A stretch of 64,000 nucleotides of DNA from Flagellimonas nanhaiensis (GCF_003382275.1 NZ_QTJX01000002.1:558001-622000), one strand, 5' to 3'. Shown: positions 35,756 through 44,391, numbered from the stretch's first letter. Numbers and translations are program-made. The notes: generated by a model not told the origin, from the letters alone.

Positions 35756-36298
35756 TTAATTATTATTCAAGTATGCAATATGAGTTTTGGCCAATATTTC
35801 GTTTCTTAAATCAAATTTTTCGTGACTTCCATCTTTCCATACGTACGTTACGGTCTTACCAGTTATAAGATCCAATAAATTGACAATTCTTTTCACATGT
35901 GGCAATAAATTATATCTAATCATATAATCATTGTCCTCTTTTCCAGATTCCAAATGCGCCAATTGTTTATGTCTTCTTTGGGTTTTTAGAGGCCTTAGTC
36001 CCGTTGTGAATTCAATCAGTTTTGATTTTATTTCAAAAATATCTTTATGAGAGTTTAATTCTTTTACTAGATTATGCAAAGAATGTGTCTTTTTATTTTT
36101 ATCGTCAAACTTTGATATTCTAATGACCAAATCATTTTCCAAAGCTTTCATGGAAATAATCCTGTCAACAAAATGTGATCTGCTAATTTTATCAAAGTCC
36201 TTTTTTCTGAATAATCTTAAAAGAGCAAAATAATATCGAAGGATCATTAAGGTTTCTTGTTGTAAGGCATCAAGATGTTGTTTTCCTTTTAATGTCAT
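35756..36298 (-). CDS. HEPN-like protein (AbiU2-type), AT-rich
   Basis: 180 residues, helical, strongly basic. RRHKQLAHLESG at 108-119 gives R-x5-H (Arg109, His115), the catalytic signature of HEPN ribonucleases, in a setting much like AbiU2-type HEPN proteins. No nucleotidyltransferase (MNT) partner or obvious antitoxin is next to it. The gene is far poorer in G+C than its neighbours (14 of 60 bases at 36001-36060, 15 of 60 at 36061-36120, against 28 of 60 at 36661-36720), a sign of acquisition from elsewhere. A defence or toxin role is inference; a non-catalytic HEPN fold is possible. Confidence 0.55.
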   Translation of the reverse strand: MTLKGKQHLDALQQETLMILRYYFALLRLFRKKDFDKISRSHFVDRIISMKALENDLVIRISKFDDKNKKTHSLHNLVKELNSHKDIFEIKSKLIEFTTGLRPLKTQRRHKQLAHLESGKEDNDYMIRYNLLPHVKRIVNLLDLITGKTVTYVWKDGSHEKFDLRNEILAKTHIAYLNNN

Positions 36299-36417
36299 TT
36301 CACATCTTTTTTATATTCATTGATAACTGGGCATATAAAAACTGTTTCAATGGTTTTTAGGACCCGATAAGTGAAGTTACTGGTTTTTGTCCAAAAAAAT
36401 CAATCTCAACCGCTCCC

Positions 36418-36433
36418 CTCCACTAAAGTGGAG
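36418..36433. repeat. Short hairpin in intergenic region
   Basis: CTCCACT-AA-AGTGGAG forms a 7-bp stem inside CGCTCCCCTCCACT...GAGACCTC. It is followed by no T-run, so it is not a simple terminator; probably a repeat element or protein site upstream of the Crp-like gene. Confidence 0.4.
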
Positions 36434-36465
36434 ACCTCTCTATTAGAGCGAGGAACTTTATATCT

Positions 36466-36473
36466 TATTTTTG
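36466..36473 (+). promoter_or_regulatory. Candidate -7 box for the Crp-like regulator
   Basis: TATTTTTG matches TAnnTTTG exactly, 18 nt before the ATG. No good TTG box lies 19 nt upstream. Its position rules out an in-frame TTG start at 36471. Confidence 0.5.
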
Positions 36474-36491
36474 AGGAAAATAATCTTCCAT

Positions 36492-37076
36492 ATGGATGAT
36501 GAAACTTTTCTTCGCCTAAAGGCGTTCTTCCCAGAAGTGAACTTAGGCTCTGATGATGAGACCTTTTTTAGATCCCTCTGGCACCCTAAATCATTTAAAC
36601 AATATGACCTCATCACAGAAGCGGGAAGTACTGAGCGCTATTTCTATTTTGTGCTGGAAGGGGTGCAAGCCATTTATTTGCTCAATGAAAAGGGTGAAAA
36701 GGTGGTGTTGGGGTTCTCCTATTCCGGAAGTCCGTCCGGGGTATTCGATTCGTTCATTGCCCAAGCGCCAGCACAAACTTTTTTAGAGGCCTTGAAACCT
36801 TCAAAGCTTTTGGCCATATCACATGCCGATTATTTGGAGCTTTTTAAAAGGTGTCCAGAGTTTCATCAATGGGGGCATGAGTTTTTTCAGAATATATTGT
36901 TCGGACGGTTAAGCAGGGAAGTGGAACTCTTAACGCTTTCTGCCGAACAACGCTATGTTGCCTTTATGCAACGCTGCCCCGAAGAGCTAAAAACGATACC
37001 ACAAAAATACCTGGCCTCTTATCTCAACATGAAGCCAGAAACGTTTAGCAGGCTTCGGTCCAATGTTTCTTACTGA
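36492..37076 (+). CDS. Crp/Fnr-family transcriptional regulator
   Basis: 194 residues. A cyclic-nucleotide-binding-like beta-barrel (about 35-115; YFYFVLEGVQAIYLLNEKGEKVVLGF) is followed by a dimer helix and a DNA-binding domain at about 150-194 (EELKTIPQKYLASYLNMKPETFSRLR). The phosphate-binding cassette of cAMP receptors (GE-x-A-L) is not seen, so the ligand is probably not cAMP. The target genes are unknown. Its end overlaps the convergent uracil-DNA glycosylase gene by 7 nt. Confidence 0.85.
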   Translation: MDDETFLRLKAFFPEVNLGSDDETFFRSLWHPKSFKQYDLITEAGSTERYFYFVLEGVQAIYLLNEKGEKVVLGFSYSGSPSGVFDSFIAQAPAQTFLEALKPSKLLAISHADYLELFKRCPEFHQWGHEFFQNILFGRLSREVELLTLSAEQRYVAFMQRCPEELKTIPQKYLASYLNMKPETFSRLRSNVSY

Positions 37077-37648
37077 ATTTTTAAATGTTCCGAAACCAAT
37101 TGCTTTAATTGGGGAAGCACCTCCTCTTCAAACCAAGGGTTTTTGCTCAGCCAGAATCGGTTTCTAGGAGATGGATGGGGCAATACAAAGTATTGGGGAA
37201 GGTATTTGTTATGATTTCTGACCGTTTCGGTCAAATTCTTTTCCATTTGTCTTGCTAAATAGTGTCGTTGGGAGTACTGGCCTATCAAGATGGTTAGTTT
37301 TAGGTTGGATAGGTTGTCCAAAATAGGTTTGTGCCACTGCGGAGCACATTCCGGTCTGGGTGGTAGGTCTCCAGATTTCCCTTTTCCCGGGTAACAAAAC
37401 CCCATGGGCATTTGTGCAATTTTGGTCTCGTCATAAAACTCCTCATCGGTTATACCCATCCATTTTCGCAATTGTTTTCCACTTTGATCATCCCACGGAA
37501 CCCCTGTTTGGTGCACCTTGGTTCCCGGTGCATGCCCTATGATCAAAATTCTTGCGCTTGCTGTTCCCGCCACAATGGGTCTTGGTCCCAATGGTAAATG
37601 CGGAGAACAAATGGTACAGTTTCTTATTTGGGTGAAAAGGGTTTCCAT
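37070..37648 (-). CDS. Uracil-DNA glycosylase family protein with Fe-S cysteines
   Basis: 192 residues. Cys11, Cys14, Cys85 and Cys101 follow C-x2-C-x70-C-x15-C, the 4Fe-4S pattern of family 4/5 uracil-DNA glycosylases. The active-site loop GHAPGTKVHQTGVPWDDQSG (38-57) has GxAPG, and the second motif is LPHPSPRN near 156-163. Differences in the first motif (H instead of E, T after G) resemble the less-studied UdgX-like and SMUG-like branches, so base specificity is open. It would excise uracil or damaged bases from DNA. Confidence 0.8.
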   Translation of the reverse strand: METLFTQIRNCTICSPHLPLGPRPIVAGTASARILIIGHAPGTKVHQTGVPWDDQSGKQLRKWMGITDEEFYDETKIAQMPMGFCYPGKGKSGDLPPRPECAPQWHKPILDNLSNLKLTILIGQYSQRHYLARQMEKNLTETVRNHNKYLPQYFVLPHPSPRNRFWLSKNPWFEEEVLPQLKQLVSEHLKIQ

Positions 37649-37678
37649 TTTGCTGAATTAATAACGTAAAATAATGAG

Positions 37679-37713
37679 AAATACCCCAACAAACTAGTTG
37701 CCAGGGTATTTCA
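37679..37713 (-). terminator. Possible terminator after the YHS protein gene
   Basis: GAAATACCC and GGGTATTTC form a 9-bp stem with a 17-nt loop about 25 nt beyond the operon's last stop. The T-run after it is weak (TCATTATTTTA). Confidence 0.4.
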
Positions 37714-37736
37714 GCACACAATCAATCAGGAGTAAT

Positions 37737-38210
37737 TTAATTGTAAGTGCTTTTCAACTTCTGCCAGTTGGAGTTGGCCTTTTTAATAAGTCCACTGTGG
37801 TTGTTTTCTGCCAACCAAAGTTGCTGTGCATCCAACTCTATATTATATAGGTACAAAAAGTACTTTCCATCCTTTACAATAAATTTGTTGGGGTCTGGTC
37901 TAAACTTGGCTCCTGCGTACACTCCAAAGGCGCAGTATCCGCCATATTGTGGCAAATATTTGCTCGGGTTTTTGTCAAACTTCTTTTTCTGCTCAGCATC
38001 GGTGAAGTAGTAAACCACTTTGTTGTGTTCCGATTTGAACTCTTTGATCCCCTTTTGGGCAATCCCCAAATCCAAATAGGAAACTGGGCTGTAGCCCTGA
38101 AGGGCGATATTACTGTTGTCAATGTTATTTGCTTTTTTGTCTTGTGAAAATGTTGTTGTTGTAGCCAACGCAGCTACCAATAAAATTGCTATGTTCTTTA
38201 AAGTTTTCAT
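37737..38210 (-). CDS. Exported YHS domain protein
   Basis: 157 residues with a signal peptide (1-22, ending TTTTFSQ), so periplasmic. The YHS-like region is about 32-95: ALQGYSPVSYLD, YYFTDAEQKKKFDKNPSKYLPQYGGYCAFGV, with one Cys. YHS domains occur in metal-binding and metal-handling proteins. Its operon mates are a four-helix membrane protein and a SnoaL-like protein, headed by a double-HTH AraC regulator. The combined function is unknown. Confidence 0.82.
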   Translation of the reverse strand: MKTLKNIAILLVAALATTTTFSQDKKANNIDNSNIALQGYSPVSYLDLGIAQKGIKEFKSEHNKVVYYFTDAEQKKKFDKNPSKYLPQYGGYCAFGVYAGAKFRPDPNKFIVKDGKYFLYLYNIELDAQQLWLAENNHSGLIKKANSNWQKLKSTYN

Positions 38211-38231
38211 TGTTTTTGTTTTTACTAGTTA

Positions 38232-38582
38232 TTATTTACTTGCACTTAGTGAAACCACCAAAAAGACCACGGTGGCGTTGAACCAATAATAGATGGCATC
38301 TATTCCTGAAAATCCGAATACAAAGGGGGCCACCATAAAGGTTACAGCAACCACCAAGTCTATGGCCAAATGCCCTTGAAAAGGGATCAACCGGTACGCG
38401 CTCAGTTTGTAATCTGTCAACAAGCTGGCTGCAAAAACAGCCAGACCCGTAAAAAAGGAAAACCAAATTGCCATACTTGAGGATTCTCCGAGATTCAACA
38501 GAAAGGGAGCGACCACAAGGCCCAAACCGGCAGAATAATCTGCAACTCCATGTAATGTTGGGGTAATAAACCTAAGTTTCAT
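38232..38582 (-). CDS. SPW-repeat-like small membrane protein
   Basis: 116 residues with four hydrophobic segments arranged as two similar halves: PTLHGVADYSAGLGLVVAPFLL and FQGHLAIDLVVAVTFMVAPFVF both follow the H-x3-D-x3-G/A-x-APF-type pattern of SPW repeats. No function is known. It lies between the YHS and SnoaL-like genes with gaps of 21 and 9 nt. Confidence 0.7.
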   Translation of the reverse strand: MKLRFITPTLHGVADYSAGLGLVVAPFLLNLGESSSMAIWFSFFTGLAVFAASLLTDYKLSAYRLIPFQGHLAIDLVVAVTFMVAPFVFGFSGIDAIYYWFNATVVFLVVSLSASK

Positions 38583-38591
38583 GTTCTTGTT

Positions 38592-38942
38592 TTAAGCGTT
38601 AAAGTATTCTTCATGAATTACTTGGCCCTGATCATTCCAAACTCTCTTAATGATTTCGTGCCAATACACTTTACTGTCATCCTTCATCAAAAAATCAAAT
38701 GTGAATTCTGAAGCGGAGACATTTCCGTCAACAAGGGTCCTGTGCAGCTCTATACCGTTTATTTTGGCAATTGCACCTAAAAAGCCCTCCATTTTCTCCA
38801 CCATCTGGGCTTTTCCCGTGGTGGTCACGTTGTTATAGTCCGAAGTATTCACGTCTTCCGCAAAGTACTTCTCCACAGCATCCACAATTGCGCCTTGCGC
38901 AACCATGCTGTCCATTTCTGTAGCTAGGGTTCTAATATCCAT
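38592..38942 (-). CDS. SnoaL-like / NTF2-fold protein
   Basis: 116 residues with the cone-like NTF2 layout: an N-terminal helix (MVAQGAIVDAVEKYFAEDVNT), then beta strands with WHEIIKRVWNDQGQVIHEEYF at the end. SnoaL-like proteins bind or isomerise small hydrophobic molecules; no catalytic set can be assigned here. It is the first gene after the AraC regulator, 78 nt downstream, where TAAATTTT on the minus strand is one base from a -7 box. Confidence 0.72.
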   Translation of the reverse strand: MDIRTLATEMDSMVAQGAIVDAVEKYFAEDVNTSDYNNVTTTGKAQMVEKMEGFLGAIAKINGIELHRTLVDGNVSASEFTFDFLMKDDSKVYWHEIIKRVWNDQGQVIHEEYFNA

Positions 38943-39020
38943 TTGCTATGCTTTTACTGATTAAATAAAATTTAGTTTGTAATTACATGGCAAATCTCCC
39001 CCTACTTTGGAAGAAGGTTG

Positions 39021-40088
39021 CTACAAAAAAGGAGTGTTCTCTTGTACTTTTTCTTTTCTGAATTGGGAAGGGTTTATCCCCGTTTGGTGTTTAAAGAATG
39101 TGGAGAAGTGATTGGGCTCTTCAAAACCCAGTTGGATGGAAACTTCTTTGATTGGGATATCCTCAACCAGGAGTTTTTTTGATGTATTCAGAATCTCATT
39201 TCGGATAAGTCTTCCCAGGGATTCGTTCATGCGGTCCTTGGTCTTTTTCTCCAATGCTTTTATGGAGAGGTTCATTTTATCGGCATAAAAAGCTAATGAT
39301 CGTTCGTGTCCATGATGGTCCCGGACCAACTGGATGATATCCTCAACAAAAGGGTCTTTTCGCTCATAGTCAAAATTCTCCCGAAACTGCGTGGGTGAGT
39401 AACCCGTTCGTTTTTTAAAGACCCTATTGAAATAGGCAGGATCCTTAAATCCCATGTCATAGGATACTTCTTGAATGCTTTTGTCGCTGAACACCACTTC
39501 CTTTTTGCTCTCCACCAACCTCTTACTGTCGAGCATGGTCCTCAGGGTTACTCCCAATTTATCTTTGACCAGGGCATGTGCCTGATATCCATTGTTTCGG
39601 AACAAGGCCGCCAAATCTTCGTTGTTCAGATGATTGGGGAATTCTTGGTCAATGACCTCTTTAATGTCAAAAATAACCTGGTATTCATTTTTACTGGCAT
39701 TGAACGGATTTTGCCAAAACCATTGCTTCAAGGAAGCATCAATGATCTCTTTCGTGTTGGTCTCAAAAACTGTTTCGGAAAGATATTTTTGACAGTCCGT
39801 GCACTCATTAAAATTGATATATCCTAGAGAGATCAGATGTTTGAACAGTACCCGAACATCTCTATTGTCAAAAACATGTTTAGAAGGAAACTCAATGGTC
39901 CGGACCACAAAATCATCGGACAAAAATTTAATGTACTGCCCTTTTTCCAAATAAATGGCCTTGTCCATCCAGTCCGTGTAATTCTTAAAATCAACCTGAA
40001 TACTCCCTGATCCAGAAAGGATATGGAAGAGGGTATATTTATTAATGAAATAGACCTTGTTGAACTCGGGTTTGAACTTTTTGACCAT
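39021..40088 (-). CDS. AraC-family regulator with two tandem HTH domains
   Basis: 355 residues. The N-terminus (1-90) looks like an AraC cupin sensor (LFHILSGSGSIQVDF, YLEKGQYIKFLS). Two complete AraC-type DNA-binding regions follow: about 155-242 (SIQEVSYDMGFKDPAYFNRVFKKRTGYSPTQFR) and about 255-347 (PIKEVSIQLGFEEPNHFSTFFKHQTGINPSQFR). Most AraC proteins carry one such region, so this is an internal duplication or fusion. It heads a same-strand set with the SnoaL-like, SPW-like and YHS genes and probably controls them. Ligand unknown. Confidence 0.85.
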   Translation of the reverse strand: MVKKFKPEFNKVYFINKYTLFHILSGSGSIQVDFKNYTDWMDKAIYLEKGQYIKFLSDDFVVRTIEFPSKHVFDNRDVRVLFKHLISLGYINFNECTDCQKYLSETVFETNTKEIIDASLKQWFWQNPFNASKNEYQVIFDIKEVIDQEFPNHLNNEDLAALFRNNGYQAHALVKDKLGVTLRTMLDSKRLVESKKEVVFSDKSIQEVSYDMGFKDPAYFNRVFKKRTGYSPTQFRENFDYERKDPFVEDIIQLVRDHHGHERSLAFYADKMNLSIKALEKKTKDRMNESLGRLIRNEILNTSKKLLVEDIPIKEVSIQLGFEEPNHFSTFFKHQTGINPSQFRKEKVQENTPFL

Positions 40089-40141
40089 CCCAAAGTTTTG
40101 GTTGTAGGGTATTGGTCGTATTTTTTTGGCAAGCTGACAGT

Positions 40142-40813
40142 TTATTTCTTTCCGGCCACCACAATTACAAACTCTCCTTTGGGAGCTTTTTGATTGAAGT
40201 GGTCCAAGACTTCGGATAAAGTTCCCCTTACGGTTTCTTCATAGAGTTTGGTAAGTTCCCTGGATACCGAAGCGGGTCTATCCTCCCCAAAGTGTTCCAC
40301 AAAATTTGTGAGTGTCTTGACAAGTTTATGGGGCGATTCATAAAAAACCATGGTGCGGGTCTCTTCGGCCAATTGTTGCAAGCGCGTTTGTCTTCCTTTT
40401 TTAATCGGCAGGAATCCTTCAAAAACAAAACGATCGTTTGGTAGTCCACTGTTTACCAGCGCAGGTACAAAAGCTGTTGCCCCGGGGAGGCATTCAACTT
40501 GAATTCCATGCTCCACACATGCCCTTGTTAATAAAAACCCGGGGTCTGAAATTGCTGGTGTTCCTGCATCGGAAACCAATGCAATGGTCAATCCAGATTG
40601 TAATTTTTCAATCAATCCATCCAATTGTTTATGCTCATTGTGCATATGATGGCTTTGCAAGGGGGTGGTAATGTCGTAATGTTTCAATAGCTTTCCGCTA
40701 GTGCGGGTATCTTCCGCCAAAACCAGATCTGCCTCTTTGAGTACATTGACCGCTCGGAAGGTCATGTCCTCAAGATTACCTATTGGAGTTGGAACCAAAT
40801 AAAGTTTTCCCAT
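40142..40813 (-). CDS. rsmI: 16S rRNA (cytidine(1402)-2'-O)-methyltransferase
   Basis: 223 residues. Methylates the 2'-hydroxyl of C1402 in the decoding centre of 16S rRNA using S-adenosylmethionine. The tetrapyrrole-methylase fold motifs are intact: LYLVPTPIGNLEDMTFRA at 4-21, LAEDTRTS near 33-40, VSDAGTPAISDPG near 81-93 and ECLPGATAFVPAL near 107-119. It lies 53 nt downstream of the AraC gene start and 9 nt after the DoxX gene on the same strand. Confidence 0.95.
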   Translation of the reverse strand: MGKLYLVPTPIGNLEDMTFRAVNVLKEADLVLAEDTRTSGKLLKHYDITTPLQSHHMHNEHKQLDGLIEKLQSGLTIALVSDAGTPAISDPGFLLTRACVEHGIQVECLPGATAFVPALVNSGLPNDRFVFEGFLPIKKGRQTRLQQLAEETRTMVFYESPHKLVKTLTNFVEHFGEDRPASVSRELTKLYEETVRGTLSEVLDHFNQKAPKGEFVIVVAGKK

Positions 40814-40822
40814 GGACCAAAG

Positions 40823-41179
40823 TTACGGCCTTACTTGCTTTCCCGTGAAATAAGAGATCAAAACAAAGACAAGTCCCATCGCGGCTCCCATTTGACTACC
40901 GTCACCAATCATGTAATGGGCAAAAAAAGCTAGGAGGGTATTAAAGAAGAATCCGGCATAGGCCCACTCTTTTAACCATTTTGAGAAATTGCCCCAAATG
41001 GCCAATAGGCCCAACAGTTTTGCTATGGCCAATGGATAAATAAGATAAATGGGATAGCCCATAGCTTCAAAAAAACCTTTTATGGCTTCATAGTTGAAAA
41101 AATAATTATAGACGGAAAAGAACATTAATGCCGTCAATAAAGCAGTGGACAGCCAAAAGGCAATCTTAGTAATTTTCAT
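40823..41179 (-). CDS. DoxX-like family membrane protein
   Basis: 118 residues with four transmembrane helices. The pattern MKITKIAFWLSTALLTALMFFS, then GYPIYLIYPLAIAKLLGLLAIW and AYAGFFFNTLLAFFAHYMIGD, is that of the DoxX-like family common in Bacteroidota. Function unknown. It precedes rsmI by 9 nt and probably shares its transcript. Confidence 0.8.
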   Translation of the reverse strand: MKITKIAFWLSTALLTALMFFSVYNYFFNYEAIKGFFEAMGYPIYLIYPLAIAKLLGLLAIWGNFSKWLKEWAYAGFFFNTLLAFFAHYMIGDGSQMGAAMGLVFVLISYFTGKQVRP

Positions 41180-41238
41180 GTTGGTGTTCTTGGAATGAGT
41201 ATTCCTAAAAATATAAAAAGTAATCGAAAATGAGCTCC

Positions 41239-41925
41239 TTAAGCAAACCTGCGTTCAATCAAGGTCGTAAAGCGCTGTTCGTATTGCTCTTTGCCTTCCC
41301 AATTATTGTACTCTGGTTTTACCATGTTGTGGATGAACGCTATTGATCTCTCTTCGGTATCAATGGTGTTCAATTGGGAGATTACACGCATGTAATCATC
41401 CATATTGTTGTTGAACAAATGTTTTACAAAAGCAAGCTTATCGTTCAATCCAATTTGAAGCTCCTTTACCAAGGTGTCGTTCAAGGATTTGGACGTGGCT
41501 TGTTCCGATTTTATTTTTTCTTCGGAAGGAGAAATGTTCTCCTTGTCGTTTTTCATATAATCAGGCTTGGCCACAAACTCTGTAAACACATGTTCAATGG
41601 CCATTTCTGAAGGCATTTCAGAAACCATATCCTTGATGGTGTCCATGCCTGGGGTCATAATGTCCTCTTCATGCGGATTGTTTTCTGGCACCGCAATATT
41701 TCCACTCAATACCGCATTTGCCATCTTCTCAAATCTTGATGCAATCACATTCTTGGATACGTCCACCTCAACATCGCTCAGTTTTTCGTCAATAAACTTT
41801 AAGACCGCCAATTTTTCATAAATTTCTTTGGCCTTGTCATAAAGCTCTGTCAATTCCTTATCCTCCCTGGAGGTAATGATGTCTGTGGACAATTTAATGA
41901 GTTCCTCCCTTAATTTCCTTATCAT
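41239..41925 (-). CDS. Conserved-looking protein of unknown function
   Basis: 228 residues, hydrophilic, no signal peptide and no transmembrane segment. The N-terminal third (1-75) is helical and probably coiled coil (LREELIKLSTDIITSREDKELTELYDKAKEIYEKLAVL). A low-complexity acidic linker follows (about 80-140), then a compact C-terminal region with LQIGLNDKLAFVKHLFNNNMDDYMRVISQLNTI and a Trp-containing end. The C-terminal part resembles a small helical protein-interaction module. I recognise no family. It heads the unit that runs into DoxX and rsmI, divergent from tdk. Confidence 0.75.
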   Translation of the reverse strand: MIRKLREELIKLSTDIITSREDKELTELYDKAKEIYEKLAVLKFIDEKLSDVEVDVSKNVIASRFEKMANAVLSGNIAVPENNPHEEDIMTPGMDTIKDMVSEMPSEMAIEHVFTEFVAKPDYMKNDKENISPSEEKIKSEQATSKSLNDTLVKELQIGLNDKLAFVKHLFNNNMDDYMRVISQLNTIDTEERSIAFIHNMVKPEYNNWEGKEQYEQRFTTLIERRFA

Positions 41926-42022
41926 CGCTTCGCTTCTTTACTATAAAAATAAAACCATTTTACATATACCCCTACGAACAAAAGGTTAAATTTTAATCCC
42001 CAGTCAAGGTATATTTTTTTAG

Positions 42023-42030
42023 TAGTTTTG
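42023..42030 (+). promoter_or_regulatory. Candidate -7 box for tdk
   Basis: TAGTTTTG matches TAnnTTTG exactly, 53 nt before the tdk ATG, in the space divergent from the unknown gene. No clear TTG box upstream. Confidence 0.45.
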
Positions 42031-42083
42031 TGCTTTCCCTTAATAAAACGAAAAAATCATACATTTTCGTTTAAAGTTACAAT

Positions 42084-42728
42084 ATGTTTCTCGAGAACAC
42101 GGTCAACCATAAAGAACAATTTGGATGGATAGAAGTCATCTGCGGTTCCATGTTTTCTGGAAAGACAGAAGAATTGATCAGAAGGCTCAAACGCGCACAG
42201 TTTGCAAAGCAAAAGGTGGAGATTTTCAAGCCAATTGTGGACACTCGCTATCATGAGGATATGGTGGTCTCGCACGATTCCAACGAAATCAGGTCTACTC
42301 CCGTTCCGGCCGCGGCCAATATCCGATTATTGGCAGATGATTGTGATGTGGTAGGGATTGATGAGGCACAGTTCTTTGATGATGAAATCGTAACGGTTTG
42401 TAACGATTTGGCCAATAGAGGTGTACGAGTGGTGGTAGCTGGACTGGATATGGATTTTAAAGGAAACCCATTTGGACCTATGCCAGCCTTGATGGCTACT
42501 GCAGAATATGTTACCAAGGTACATGCGGTTTGTACACGAACCGGAAACTTGGCCAATTACAGCTTTAGAAAATCCAACGATGACAAATTGGTGCTTTTGG
42601 GAGAGACTGGGGAATACGAACCTCTTAGTAGGGCTGCTTTTTATAAGGCCATGCTCAAGGAAAAAATAAGCCAACTGGACGTTGAAGTAGAAGAGGTGGA
42701 TACAAAAAAGAAAACGGCCGATGGATAA
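42084..42728 (+). CDS. tdk: Thymidine kinase, type II
   Basis: 214 residues. Phosphorylates thymidine to dTMP in nucleoside salvage. The P-loop [11 protein letters not shown] is at 21-31, the Walker B-like [12 protein letters not shown] near 89-100, and the lasso region with YEPLSR is present. Of the four zinc-binding cysteines of the usual enzyme, only the first survives (AVCTRTG in place of CxxC; PLSRAAF in place of the second pair), so the lasso is probably held without zinc. Its last 8 nt overlap alr, which suggests coupled translation. Confidence 0.93.
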   Translation: MFLENTVNHKEQFGWIEVICGSMFSGKTEELIRRLKRAQFAKQKVEIFKPIVDTRYHEDMVVSHDSNEIRSTPVPAAANIRLLADDCDVVGIDEAQFFDDEIVTVCNDLANRGVRVVVAGLDMDFKGNPFGPMPALMATAEYVTKVHAVCTRTGNLANYSFRKSNDDKLVLLGETGEYEPLSRAAFYKAMLKEKISQLDVEVEEVDTKKKTADG

Positions 42729-43830
42729 AGTGGGTGAGACTACCTTGCAAATAGACCTGAATGCGTTGGAACACAACTACAGGTATCTCAAATCCAAGAT
42801 AAACCCAAAAACCAAATTTATGGCCGTGGTCAAGGCATTTGCCTACGGCAGCGATATGGTCACCATTGCCAAAAAACTTGAAGCCCTACAAGTTGATTAT
42901 TTTGCTGTGGCCTATGTAAAAGAAGGGGTATTGCTCAGAGATGCCGGAATTGAGACTCCCATTCTAGTATTGCACCCACAACCGGTTAATTTTGAAGAGC
43001 TCATTGACCGATGCCTGGAACCCAGTATATATTCCCCAAATATTCTTAAACAATTTCTTGAAGTTGCGCAAAAAAAGCAACAAAAAGGATATCCAGTGCA
43101 TGTTAAGTTCAATACCGGACTTAACAGACTAGGGTTTTGGGAAAATGACATTGATTTCATCTCAAAACAACTGGAAGAAAGGCACGAGCTCAAAATCGTT
43201 TCTATTTTTTCACATTTGGCCGCTTCAGAGGATGCCAACGAGAAAGAGTTCACCCAAAACCAGATTGCTGCTTTTGATAAAATTACGGGAGAATTCGAGG
43301 AAAAATTCGGGTATACTCCAATGAGACATATTTTGAATACCTCCGGTATACTAAATTATGATGAAGCTCAATTTGAAATGGTCAGAAGCGGTATTGGACT
43401 ATATGGATATGGAAATGACAAAGCAATAGATTCCCAATTGAAACCAGTGGCCACTCTAAAGACCATCATTTCTCAAATCCATAAAATAGAACCCAACGAA
43501 ACTGTGGGCTATAACAGAGCCTATACCTCAGCAGGTTATCGGCAAACTGCAACTCTCCCTCTGGGACATGCCGACGGTATTGGCAGGCAATACGGCAATG
43601 GAAATTCCTTTGTGGTCGTACAGGGAAAAAAGGCTCCCATTATCGGTAATGTCTGTATGGATATGATCATGATAGATGTTACGGGTATAGAGTGCAAAGA
43701 AGGTGACGAGGTGCTGGTTTTTGGAAGTGAAAATTCCGCAGAAACCTTTGCTTCTGGAGCCAATACCATATCCTATGAAATCCTTACCGCTATTTCGCAG
43801 CGGGTAAAAAGAGAGATTGTTTCCTACTGA
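42721..43830 (+). CDS. alr: Alanine racemase
   Basis: 369 residues. A PLP enzyme interconverting L- and D-alanine for peptidoglycan. The PLP lysine is Lys38 in [11 protein letters not shown]. The catalytic tyrosine lies in VGYNRAYTS near 260, and [11 protein letters not shown] near 135 and [12 protein letters not shown] near 310 complete the family pattern. In some Flavobacteriia alr and murF are fused; here the protein is single. It overlaps tdk and is followed by mscL after 76 nt. Confidence 0.95.
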   Translation: MDKVGETTLQIDLNALEHNYRYLKSKINPKTKFMAVVKAFAYGSDMVTIAKKLEALQVDYFAVAYVKEGVLLRDAGIETPILVLHPQPVNFEELIDRCLEPSIYSPNILKQFLEVAQKKQQKGYPVHVKFNTGLNRLGFWENDIDFISKQLEERHELKIVSIFSHLAASEDANEKEFTQNQIAAFDKITGEFEEKFGYTPMRHILNTSGILNYDEAQFEMVRSGIGLYGYGNDKAIDSQLKPVATLKTIISQIHKIEPNETVGYNRAYTSAGYRQTATLPLGHADGIGRQYGNGNSFVVVQGKKAPIIGNVCMDMIMIDVTGIECKEGDEVLVFGSENSAETFASGANTISYEILTAISQRVKREIVSY

Positions 43831-43906
43831 TTCTATCCCTTGTTCATGGAAAAACCCCCTTTTTTAATTACATTGTTGGGGTATTAACCAATTACTAAAC
43901 TATAAA

Positions 43907-44308
43907 ATGGGATTTTTAAAAGAGTTTAAAGACTTTGCAATGAAAGGAAACCTGGTGGATATCGCCGTAGGTTTCGTTATGGGTGCCGCTTTTAATAAAG
44001 TGGTAGGTTCTTTCACCGGGGGAATTGTTTCTCCACTCATCGGGTTATTGTTCAATGCCGACTTCAAGGAGGTGAAATACATCATCAAGGAGGGCACTGT
44101 CAATGATGCAGGTGAAACTGTAGGGGAAGTTGCCGTTCTTTGGGGCGAGTTCCTTACCAATGTAATCGATTTCATTATTGTTGCTTTTGTAATGTTCCTG
44201 ATTGTAAAAGCTGTCAATAAAATGAAAAAGCCTGAAGCGCCGCCAGCTCCATCCGGACCAACTACCGAGGAACTGCTTGCCGAAATCAGGGATGCATTAA
44301 AGAAATAA
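43907..44308 (+). CDS. mscL: Large-conductance mechanosensitive channel
   Basis: 133 residues. A homopentameric inner-membrane valve that opens under hypo-osmotic tension. The first helix with FAMKGNLVDIAVGFVMGAAFNKVV (14-37), a periplasmic loop, second helix (about 80-104) and a charged C-terminal helix (TEELLAEIRDALKK) match MscL throughout. It is followed by a terminator hairpin. Confidence 0.96.
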   Translation: MGFLKEFKDFAMKGNLVDIAVGFVMGAAFNKVVGSFTGGIVSPLIGLLFNADFKEVKYIIKEGTVNDAGETVGEVAVLWGEFLTNVIDFIIVAFVMFLIVKAVNKMKKPEAPPAPSGPTTEELLAEIRDALKK

Positions 44309-44361
44309 AATACGTTTTCCCAATTTTTTAGGGAGACCGCTACACCACAATAATCCAAAAG

Positions 44362-44391
44362 CCGTCAATATGCTTCGCAACATATTGGCGG
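44362..44391 (+). terminator. Terminator of mscL
   Basis: An 11-bp stem with one G-T pair (44362-44372 with 44381-44391, loop CTTCGCAA) is followed by TTGTTTTATTTA. Confidence 0.75.
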
